DNA of 37,205 nt from Hyphomicrobiales bacterium (GTDB taxonomy: Bacteria > Pseudomonadota > Alphaproteobacteria > Rhizobiales > Rhizobiaceae), in assembly GCA_002709005.1 (NCBI GenBank), contig PAPH01000054.1, positions 1 to 37,205 on the forward strand, written 5' to 3'. Position 1 is the first letter of the stretch. Each line of letters opens with the position of its first letter. The notes below the pieces were generated by a model, which was given only the letters and a program-made list of their open reading frames with translations, was not told where the DNA came from and searched no databases. The position numbers and the translations under genes were made by a program. Below, piece after piece: positions 6,469 through 13,511 of this stretch.

Positions 6469-9048
6469 TCATGCCCCCGCCCCCGTGACGGCGCGCCCCG
6501 CTCCGTCGCTAACCACTCGAAGCTTTGGCTTGGCGGCGTTGGAGCGGTCAGACTGCTCGCCGAAGGCGAGCGCCATGACGTCCTCTTCCGTGGCGCCCCG
6601 TGCCAGTTCCCCAACGGAACGTCCTTCACACATCACGACGATGCGGTCGGCGACACCCAGCACTTCAGGAAGTTCCGACGAAACCATGATGATGGCGGCG
6701 CCCTGCTGCTTCAGTTGGGCAATCAGATGATGAAGGTCCGATTTCGCGCCGACGTCGACGCCGCGGGTCGGCTCATCCAGCAGAATGACTTTTGGCTTGG
6801 TCGCAAGCCATTTGCCGATGACGACCTTCTGCTGGTTGCCGCCCGAAAGCTCGATCGTCATCTTGTCGGGCTGTGGCGGACGGACGCCAAGCGACGCGAT
6901 CAGTTCACGCGCCAGTTGCCCGATTCCCCGGATCGGCAGAATTCCAAAACGGCTGTGTTCACGTATCCAGGCAAGTGAAAGGTTTTCGCGGATCGACATC
7001 GTTCCGACGAAACCTTCCAGATGACGATCTTCCGGAATGTAGACGATCCCTGCCTGGTTGGCTGCTTTCAGGTCACCGCCGGGATACCGCTGACCGAACA
7101 CCTCAACGGAGCCGCCATGCAGGGTTTCGAGCCCGGCAATCAATCGCAGGACTTCGGATCGACCGCTGCCCATGAGGCCGGCAAGTGCGACGATCTCGCC
7201 GCAGCGCACATTGACGGAGGCGTCCTTCAGAAGCTTGCCGTTGGAGATATTCCTGACCTCGACCGCGATCTCGCCGATCTCGGCTTCGAGGTGAGGGAAG
7301 ATGTCGCCGACCTCTCGACCCACCATCATGGATACGATTTCGGCTTCGTCTGTCTCCGCCGTCTTGCGCTCGCCGATGAACTTGCCATCGCGCAGCACCA
7401 CCACGCGGTCGCACTGGTTGAAGATCTCTTCCATCTTGTGAGAAATGTAGAGAATGCCGGCACCGCGCTTTTTCAAACGTTCGATCAGCATGTAAAGCTG
7501 GTCGCGCTCGCGATTGGAGAGCGCGCTCGTTGGCTCGTCCATCACCATGAACCAGGCATCGGAAAGCACGGCTCGGGCGATCTCGACCATTTGCTGACGG
7601 CCAACCGACAAGGTCCGCAATTCGGCGTCGACATCGATATCGAGCGACAGCTCATCCATGATGGCCTTGGCCTCGCGTCGCATCCGGCGGCGATTGAGCA
7701 AACCGAAAATGTTGCGGGGCTCGCGTCCGACAAACATGTTTTCCGCAACCGTCAGATCGGGTGACAAACTGAAATGCTGATGGATGACGCTGATGCCCTC
7801 GGCGTCATTCGGCGAAGCGAAGGAGACCCGCTTGCCATCCACGACCAGCTGTCCTTCGTCGGGCCGATAGACGCCGGAAATGCACTTCACCAGGGTCGAC
7901 TTGCCTGCGCCGTTTTCTCCGGCAAGAGCAACGACCTCGCCGGCGGATACCGTGAAGGAAACGCCATCGAGCGCCTTTACCCCGGGGAAGACCTTGCCAA
8001 GTCCGTGAAGGCTGATCGAATGGCGGTCCGTGTCGCCATCGATCGCCTCAGCCACCGTTGGCGCGTTGGACGAGGCCATGCGACGACGTACGGAACGGAA
8101 AAGCCTCGTTATCGCCTCCGGCTGGCTCATCAGGACCGCGACAACGATCAATGTCCCGGTGATGTAATAGATGATGATCTGCGGCACCTGGAGGAAGGAC
8201 AGACCGGTATTGATAACGCCGAGCAGAAGGGCGCCGATTGCGGTGCCCCAGATCGAACCCTGCCCTCCCGACAGCTTGGTACCGCCGATAATGGCCGCCG
8301 TAATCGCCGTGAACTCAAGCCCCGTACCGGCGAGCGGTTGAGCCGAGCCCAGACGACCGATCGTCAGGATCGCACCGAGCCCTGCGGTTGCGCCGGAGAG
8401 AAGATAGACGGAGATGCGGACCAGATTGACCGGCACCATGGAGACACGCGCGGCTTCGCCATTGCCGCCGACGGCATAGATCCACCGCCCATAGACCGTG
8501 CGCCGCAGCACGAACCACCAGACGCAGGCGAGCACCGCAGCAATGATCACCGACACGGGAATGGAGCCGACAGTCGCGCGGCCGGCAAACAGCACCACCG
8601 GATCGTTGATCGCGAGACTGGATGCGTCCGACAGGCTGAGCGACAGCCCGCGCGCAAACGCCATCGTGGCCAAGGTGGCGATGAAGGGCGAGATTCCGGC
8701 AAAACCGATCAGCCCCCCGTTGATGAGGCCGATGATCCCGCCGCTGACGATCGCAGTCGCAAGCGTCAGGAAGGCGGAGCCGGTGGATGTAAAAACGATG
8801 CCGGCTGCGACGCCTGCAAAAGCAAGCGTGCTGCCGACGGAAATGTCTATGCCGCGCGCAATAATCACGGCCGTCATCGCGAAGGCGACGATGGCGATGA
8901 CAGCGCTCTGCTGGGCGATGCTGACGAAGTTGCCGGCCGACAGGAAAAGCGGATCGATCCAACCGAAGACGGCAATGGCTATGGCGAGCACAACGATCAA
9001 GACCGGCTCGTTGCGACCAAAAAGCGATTTAATCCAGGAGTGTGGCAC
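6469..9048 (-). CDS. Fused ABC permease + double ATPase (RbsC-RbsA type) in one polypeptide
   Basis: One chain of about 859 residues joins two parts that are normally separate. Residues 1 to about 325 form an RbsC-type permease with GIDISVGSTLAFAGVA, a cytoplasmic GRWIYAVGGNGEAA loop and IIGGTKLSGGQGSIWGT. After a linker of some 20 residues comes an RbsA-type double ATPase. Its first domain has Walker A GENGAGKST, signature LSVGRQQMVEIA and Walker B VMDEPTSALS. Its second domain has a degenerate Walker A (GLMGSGRSE), signature LSGGNQQKVVIG and Walker B LLDEPTRGVDVG. A GTG at 9048 is preferred because GGAGAG lies seven bases upstream. A TTG 19 codons earlier gives an unlikely N-terminus. The reading frame is open throughout, so this is a true fusion in this sequence and not two adjacent genes. 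Confidence 0.88.
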   Translation of the reverse strand: MPHSWIKSLFGRNEPVLIVVLAIAIAVFGWIDPLFLSAGNFVSIAQQSAVIAIVAFAMTAVIIARGIDISVGSTLAFAGVAAGIVFTSTGSAFLTLATAIVSGGIIGLINGGLIGFAGISPFIATLATMAFARGLSLSLSDASSLAINDPVVLFAGRATVGSIPVSVIIAAVLACVWWFVLRRTVYGRWIYAVGGNGEAARVSMVPVNLVRISVYLLSGATAGLGAILTIGRLGSAQPLAGTGLEFTAITAAIIGGTKLSGGQGSIWGTAIGALLLGVINTGLSFLQVPQIIIYYITGTLIVVAVLMSQPEAITRLFRSVRRRMASSNAPTVAEAIDGDTDRHSISLHGLGKVFPGVKALDGVSFTVSAGEVVALAGENGAGKSTLVKCISGVYRPDEGQLVVDGKRVSFASPNDAEGISVIHQHFSLSPDLTVAENMFVGREPRNIFGLLNRRRMRREAKAIMDELSLDIDVDAELRTLSVGRQQMVEIARAVLSDAWFMVMDEPTSALSNRERDQLYMLIERLKKRGAGILYISHKMEEIFNQCDRVVVLRDGKFIGERKTAETDEAEIVSMMVGREVGDIFPHLEAEIGEIAVEVRNISNGKLLKDASVNVRCGEIVALAGLMGSGRSEVLRLIAGLETLHGGSVEVFGQRYPGGDLKAANQAGIVYIPEDRHLEGFVGTMSIRENLSLAWIREHSRFGILPIRGIGQLARELIASLGVRPPQPDKMTIELSGGNQQKVVIGKWLATKPKVILLDEPTRGVDVGAKSDLHHLIAQLKQQGAAIIMVSSELPEVLGVADRIVVMCEGRSVGELARGATEEDVMALAFGEQSDRSNAAKPKLRVVSDGAGRAVTGAGA

Positions 9049-9121
9049 GGACGCTCTCCATCGAACAGCTTGCCCGAACGCGGTCACGAACCGACGCAAG
9101 AGCAACTACAAACAGATGAAA

Positions 9122-9150
9122 CCAACCGGCATGGGGTCCACGCCGGTTGG
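9122..9150 (-). promoter_or_regulatory. Intercistronic hairpin between binding-protein and permease genes
   Basis: A perfect 9-bp inverted repeat, CCAACCGGC (9122-9130) and GCCGGTTGG (9142-9150), with an 11-base loop lies 13 bases after the stop of the binding-protein gene and about 75 bases before the permease-ATPase start. It is not followed by a long T run on the minus strand. The position matches the stabilising or attenuating hairpins found after binding-protein genes in many ABC operons, which let the binding protein be made in excess over the membrane parts. A leaky terminator is the alternative. Confidence 0.6.
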
Positions 9151-9162
9151 TCGCGGCGATGG

Positions 9163-10182
9163 TCAGTCGCCGACGGTCATGGCCGAAGACGGCTGCTTCG
9201 GGCCGAGCTGCTCGGTGTAGTTTTCTGCTTCCACCGCCTCTTCTTCGGTGTTGAGCGAATCGAATTCGAGACCGGCCTCTTTCAGCTTTGCAGCTGTTTC
9301 GTCCGAGGTGACGAAATAGGTCGGCATGTAGAGATCCTTGGGAAGGTCTTCACCATTGGCCAGGCGCGCGGCAACCGCCACGTTCCAGTAACCGACACGG
9401 TAGGCGCCCGTCAGGACATCCATGACCATCTTGCCGCTGTCGATCATGTCCTTCATTTCGGCGTCACCGTCATAACCGCCATAGATCAAGTCCGATCCCA
9501 TGGCTGTGGCGACCGAATCGGCAGCAAGGCACAGGCTGTCGGAGATGCAGGCGATCGCCTTAAGATCAGGATAGGTGGTCAACCAGGTCTGCGCGGCATT
9601 GGTGGCCTTCGCTGCGTCCCAGCCCGTCGGTTCGATACCGACGATCTTGATGTCGGGAAACTCCTTGGCCATGACATCGACAAAACCCTTCTCGCGGGTA
9701 TCGGAGACGAAATTGCCGCGGGAACCGACCAGCAATGCGATCTCGCCCTTACCGCCGAGCGTCGTACCGACCGCGCGGGCAACCATCCCCATGTTCTCAT
9801 AGTCGGGATAAAGGGTGGAATAGTTTTCACCCGCTTCGACCTTGTTGCCCATCGTGATGACCGGAATACCGGCGGCGGTCGCCTTCTTGATCACCGGCAC
9901 GACGGCATTCTTGTCGATCGGGTCGACCAGGATTGCGCTGACGCCCTGGTTTATGAAGTTTTCAATGATGCCAACCTGCTTTTCCAGGCTGCCTTCGGCG
10001 CTCTGCCAAGTCGACTTGACGCCGTAATCGGAGGCGGCAACGTCGCCGGCTTCCTTCATTCGTACGTAGAAGGAGTTCTGAAGATCGATCGCGGCCAGGC
10101 CGAGGACTTTCTCCTGGGCGATGGACGGCGTCGCAAACGCAAGTGCGATTAAAGCGACGGAGGTCGTTAGAATATTACGCAT
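9163..10182 (-). CDS. Periplasmic sugar-type ABC substrate-binding protein (RbsB-like)
   Basis: A 339-residue exported binding protein of the periplasmic-binding-protein type 1 fold (RbsB/XylF class). Residues 1-22 form a signal peptide with Arg at position 2, a hydrophobic core (LTTSVALIALAFA) and a likely cleavage after SIAQ or just before it. The mature part shows the class pattern: a first strand with LGLAAIDLQNSFY, the GVSAILVDPIDKNAVVPVIKKATAAGIPVI region, and a GGYDGDAEMKDMI stretch typical of the second lobe. AGGAGA precedes the ATG at 10182. The C-terminal 35 residues are unusually acidic and longer than in RbsB. It should deliver substrate to the fused permease-ATPase and the second permease. 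The ligand is unknown; the neighbouring enzymes suggest a nitrogen-containing compound. Confidence 0.9.
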   Translation of the reverse strand: MRNILTTSVALIALAFATPSIAQEKVLGLAAIDLQNSFYVRMKEAGDVAASDYGVKSTWQSAEGSLEKQVGIIENFINQGVSAILVDPIDKNAVVPVIKKATAAGIPVITMGNKVEAGENYSTLYPDYENMGMVARAVGTTLGGKGEIALLVGSRGNFVSDTREKGFVDVMAKEFPDIKIVGIEPTGWDAAKATNAAQTWLTTYPDLKAIACISDSLCLAADSVATAMGSDLIYGGYDGDAEMKDMIDSGKMVMDVLTGAYRVGYWNVAVAARLANGEDLPKDLYMPTYFVTSDETAAKLKEAGLEFDSLNTEEEAVEAENYTEQLGPKQPSSAMTVGD

Positions 10183-10334
10183 GCTTTAGTTCTCCTCTGC
10201 CAACAGCAGTGTTCTGGTGTGACTTCGGGCGTTATCGCCTCTTCTCGATATTGGCCGGACTTGATCGCTGCGGCTCATCCGGCGGACGCTCGCCGCAGAT
10301 ATGCGACGGTGCTTTTTTGACGGGTCAGCCCTGC
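10183..10334. other. Spacer between dehydratase and binding-protein genes
   Basis: About 150 bases with no gene. It contains an imperfect hairpin with 7-bp arms CTGCGGC/GCCGCAG around a 17-base loop, and next to the binding-protein start an AGGAGA ribosome binding site. The length allows a secondary promoter for the transporter half of the operon, but I could not identify convincing -35 and -10 boxes. Confidence 0.35.
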
Positions 10335-11273
10335 TCAGGCGCCGAGACCATCGACGCCGGCGCCACAAACGAGGCCGGCAATTTTGTCGTGTTTCCCTGG
10401 TGTGACGGCACCTGACATCAAGGCGGCGAGTGAGGCCGCGCCGCTCAAATCCGCTGCAATACCGAATTCGAACCACAAGACTTCGGCAGCGTGCTGCATA
10501 TGGTCATCGGTGATGAGCACGATGTCGTCGACATGCTGCCGGGCGACTTCGTAGATGCTGTCATCCGTGCATCCGCACGCCATCGTGGCCACGCGCGTCG
10601 TCACTTCCGGAAGTCTGACGACCTTTCCGGCGGCGAAGGATGCGTGGAGGGTGGGAGACCCCACCGGCTCGACTCCGACAATGCGCGCATTGGGATTTTT
10701 TGCCTTGATCATCTGGGACATGCCCGTGATCAAGCCGCCGCCGCCGATCGCAACAAGATAGAGATCAACATCCGGAACCTGCTCGAGCATCTCGACAGCC
10801 ACGGTCCCCTGCCCCGACACGATCGCATCATCGGCGAAGGGGTGCATATAGAAGGCGCCGGATTTCGCGGAGAAAGCCTGCGCAGCTTCATGGGCCTCAT
10901 CCCATACGGCTCCAGCATAGCGAACATCCGCGCCCCAGTTCTTGAGCTTTTGCTCCTTGAGGGGGCTCGCATTGGTCGGCAGGAATATCGTCGCCGGCAC
11001 GCCGGACTGCTTGGCCATATACGCGGTGGCCAGTCCATGATTGCCGCCGGACGCCGCAACCAGGCCGTTCTTCAATTTCTCAGGCTCGAGCGTTTTTACG
11101 CGATTGACCGCACCACGGACCTTGAAAGAGCCGCTGACCTGCAGACATTCGAGCTTGAGATAAAATTCTTCCGGTAGTTGGGCGCCGGCGCAATGCTCCA
11201 GCTTGATAACTGGCGTCCTGCGAATGAAGGGCCGAATGCGATCCGCTGCTGCCAGAATGGTTTCAACGCTCAT
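10335..11273 (-). CDS. Threonine dehydratase-like PLP enzyme (serine/threonine ammonia-lyase, EutB-like)
   Basis: A 312-residue fold-type II PLP enzyme of the serine/threonine dehydratase family, which removes water and ammonia from hydroxy-amino acids to give 2-oxo acids. The PLP lysine is in SGSFKVRGAVN (about residue 50), followed by ASGGNHGLATAY and the phosphate-binding loop GGGGLITGM. There is no C-terminal ACT regulatory domain, so it is a short catabolic type. The ATG at 11273 is chosen because AGGGG precedes it and the upstream in-frame extension looks unlike protein. It overlaps the end of the DoeB-like gene by 11 bases. A pairing of a DoeB-like deacylase and a dehydratase (EutB) is known from ectoine and hydroxyectoine gene clusters, but other ectoine genes are absent here. 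The substrate is uncertain. Confidence 0.87.
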   Translation of the reverse strand: MSVETILAAADRIRPFIRRTPVIKLEHCAGAQLPEEFYLKLECLQVSGSFKVRGAVNRVKTLEPEKLKNGLVAASGGNHGLATAYMAKQSGVPATIFLPTNASPLKEQKLKNWGADVRYAGAVWDEAHEAAQAFSAKSGAFYMHPFADDAIVSGQGTVAVEMLEQVPDVDLYLVAIGGGGLITGMSQMIKAKNPNARIVGVEPVGSPTLHASFAAGKVVRLPEVTTRVATMACGCTDDSIYEVARQHVDDIVLITDDHMQHAAEVLWFEFGIAADLSGAASLAALMSGAVTPGKHDKIAGLVCGAGVDGLGA

Positions 11274-12354
11274 CGGCGTCCCCTTCTTCTGCCAGTGCTT
11301 CCGGATACTCGGTTGCAAGAACGAAGCAGCAATTGCCCGGGCGCACCCGTCCGGGCTGACGCTTGGCAAAGACCACGCCGTCGATCGGGTGACGAAGAAC
11401 AACGGGCTCGCGTTGCGGGGTGCGCAGGAAGTGGATGCGACCGGCGACATCGCCCTTGCTGACGACGGCTCCCAACTCGCTGATCGGTTCGAACACCCCG
11501 TCCTCGTCCGAGATGATGTACCCTTCGGCGCCTGGCACCTGCAGCACGCGCTCATTGGCGGTGGCAGGCATGTCCAATTGCCCCTTGAGAATGCCGGTGT
11601 GCTTCAGAACATTGCGGATGCCACGTCGACAAATCGCGAGCGCATCCTGGCTGACGAGCCCGCCGCCAGCCATTTCGCTGCCTATGACGACCAGACCCTG
11701 GGCATTCGCCGCAGCCGTCGAGGTTCGTGTCTCACCGAGGTTGTCGACCATGACCACGGTGGGTGCGCCGAACGCAAGCGTCGCCTTGATGTTTCGCCGA
11801 TGCCCTTCCGGCGTTGGGGAAGGTTCGATGATCGCGCTTGGCAGGATCATCAGCGACGAACCGCCCGAATGCAGATCGAGAAAGTAGTCCGCCGCGGGGA
11901 TGAGGCAGTCATTGACATAGGCTGCGATCTGCCGCGTCAGAGTGCCTTCGAAATCGCCCGGAAAACTGCGATTGAAGTTGAGGCCATCGATGGGCGATAT
12001 GCGTGTCCCGGCTTCGACAGCCCGCACATTGATGGCGGGGATCGCGATGATGCGTCCATTGACATCGGCCGGGTCGATCTCACGCAGCAACTCGCCGAGT
12101 GCTATCGGCCCCTCATATTCATCACCATGATTGCCCGCTTCTATGAGGATCGTGGGCCCCTCGCCATTCTTGACAACAGCAAGCGGCACCTGAACCGCAC
12201 CCCACGCATCGTCGTGAGGCGAGTGCGGGACATTGAAATAACCGAGCTGCTTGCCGTCACGGTCGAGGTCGATCGGAGAGAAAACTGTATGACGTCGAGG
12301 TTTGACGACCTTCCGGCTGATTTCTTCACTCTTCACCGCTGTCCGACTCGTCAT
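11263..12354 (-). CDS. DoeB-like succinylglutamate desuccinylase/aspartoacylase family deacylase
   Basis: A 363-residue zinc-dependent amidohydrolase of the AstE/AspA (M14-like) family. The zinc ligands are visible: GNHGDEYEG (His and Glu, about residue 75) and LDLHSGGSS (His, about residue 160). SPIDGLNFNRSFPGD supplies the substrate-binding Arg, and the C-terminal half has a lipoyl-like beta-barrel region (GAVVSKGDVAGRIH). The pattern is close to DoeB, the N-acetyl-2,4-diaminobutyrate deacetylase of ectoine breakdown, as I remember it from Halomonas. The ATG at 12354 follows GAGGG. It is the first gene of the nine-gene operon and faces the IclR gene across a 131-base AT-rich control region. 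It probably cleaves an N-acyl amino acid; whether the acyl-diaminobutyrate itself is the substrate is open. Confidence 0.85.
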   Translation of the reverse strand: MTSRTAVKSEEISRKVVKPRRHTVFSPIDLDRDGKQLGYFNVPHSPHDDAWGAVQVPLAVVKNGEGPTILIEAGNHGDEYEGPIALGELLREIDPADVNGRIIAIPAINVRAVEAGTRISPIDGLNFNRSFPGDFEGTLTRQIAAYVNDCLIPAADYFLDLHSGGSSLMILPSAIIEPSPTPEGHRRNIKATLAFGAPTVVMVDNLGETRTSTAAANAQGLVVIGSEMAGGGLVSQDALAICRRGIRNVLKHTGILKGQLDMPATANERVLQVPGAEGYIISDEDGVFEPISELGAVVSKGDVAGRIHFLRTPQREPVVLRHPIDGVVFAKRQPGRVRPGNCCFVLATEYPEALAEEGDADER

Positions 12355-12485
12355 GACGCCCTCTTGCTTTTTTCTCGTCGGCTCAACTGTGACAGTTTTA
12401 TATATGGAGTCAAGTTCTTATATGAAACAAATGACAACGCGCCTTTGGTTTCATTAAAGTCGACCCCGAAACAAGGATTCGCTGC
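12355..12485. promoter_or_regulatory. Divergent control region with candidate IclR operator
   Basis: This 131-base region lies between the divergent catabolic operon and the IclR gene and is much richer in A and T than its surroundings, including TATATA near 12400. It holds an inverted repeat ATGAAAC (12422-12428) and GTTTCAT (12448-12454), extended imperfectly inward by AAA/TTTG. A further GAAACAA copy sits near 12468, just before the IclR ribosome binding site. IclR-type regulators commonly bind such AT-rich inverted repeats in divergent promoters and respond to a pathway intermediate. Exact promoter boxes could not be fixed. Confidence 0.5.
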
Positions 12486-13295
12486 ATGAACGACACCCCA
12501 ACCGAAACAGGCAAACCCGCCTATTCGGCGCCCGCCCTGACCAAAGGTCTGGAGGTGCTGGAGCTTCTGGCGGAAGCGCGTAACGCCCTGACAATGAAGG
12601 AAATTGCCGGCGGACTTGGACGTTCGAAAAGTGAGATCTTCCGCATGCTGGTTGCTTTGCAGGACAGGGGCTACATCGACCGGGATGCCGAGACCGACGC
12701 CTATTCGCTGACCGATCGCCTGTTCAAATTGGGCTTGCACACCCCGAGCGCGCAGGACCTGATGAGTGCGGCAATGCCGGAGCTTTCCCGCATTGCCCAG
12801 GACACGCAGCAATCTCCGCACCTTGTGGTGGTCAACCACGGGCTGACGGTGGTAACGGCCGCGGTTCCCGGCGGCGAAGACATGGCGTTTACACTGCGGC
12901 TCGGTTACGGCCGACTGGCGTCGGACTCTACCTCCGGCCAAGTCATATTGGCCTTCCAGACGCCGGACATCGCCCGGCGCATTCTCGATGCGTGCGATGC
13001 AGCGGCCACGACGCCGATCGACCGCGAGTGCGTGCAGAGGCAATTGACCGCGATCAGGGAACGGGGTCATGAACTCCGTAACAGCCGAGACTTTGTGGGC
13101 ATCACGGACATCTGTTGTCCGATCCTCGGCGCTGACGGCAACGCCATTGCTTGCGTCATCATCGCCTATGTCAATCGTCACACGAGAGAAAGTCGACACG
13201 AACACACCCTGAAACTGTTGAAGGCGGCTTGCGATCGGATATCCGCGAAGTTGTCCAATCGTGTTCGACGGCCCGGCGACGCTCCATTCGACTGA
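12486..13295 (+). CDS. IclR-family transcriptional regulator
   Basis: A 269-residue regulator with the IclR layout. An N-terminal winged helix-turn-helix (about residues 18-80) contains ALTKGLEVLELLAEA and the recognition region GRSKSEIFRMLVALQDRGYI. The C-terminal effector-binding domain (about 95-255) contains RLGYGRLASDSTSGQVILAF and DICCPILGADGNAIACV. The ATG at 12486 is preceded by AAGGA. It is transcribed divergently from the nine-gene catabolic operon across a shared AT-rich region with an inverted repeat, so it most likely controls that operon and itself. Repressor or activator cannot be decided from sequence. The ligand is probably the operon's substrate or an early product. Confidence 0.92.
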   Translation: MNDTPTETGKPAYSAPALTKGLEVLELLAEARNALTMKEIAGGLGRSKSEIFRMLVALQDRGYIDRDAETDAYSLTDRLFKLGLHTPSAQDLMSAAMPELSRIAQDTQQSPHLVVVNHGLTVVTAAVPGGEDMAFTLRLGYGRLASDSTSGQVILAFQTPDIARRILDACDAAATTPIDRECVQRQLTAIRERGHELRNSRDFVGITDICCPILGADGNAIACVIIAYVNRHTRESRHEHTLKLLKAACDRISAKLSNRVRRPGDAPFD

Positions 13296-13511
13296 CGACG
13301 ATCTGGTCGTCTGCACATGAACCTTTTTCACTGCAGTGGAAGTCGCTAGGCGATCTGGTCGCCAGTCGTGGCCGTCTGCGCACAGAGGACCTTGCATGTG
13401 AACGCGGCTCATCGAGATCTCGAACCGCATGTTTGCGCGCCGGCCTGCAAAGCAGTTCGTCGAGAGCGAAACAGCAAGGCCACTATCCGCAGGGCCGCGA
13501 GATCCTGTCAT
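13296..13511. other. Convergent intergenic region
   Basis: About 215 bases between the ends of the IclR gene and the nanEK gene. Small inverted repeats occur right after the IclR stop: GACGAC/GTCGTC (13294-13311) and GGCGA/TCGCC (near 13350). Neither has a U tract. No gene or strong terminator is seen. Confidence 0.35.

Noticed and set aside
7774..10152. A 792-codon open frame on the plus strand
   Set aside because: It lies antisense to the fused transporter and binding-protein genes, is rich in Arg, Asp, Gly and His as expected of a GC-rich antisense frame, and shows no domain.
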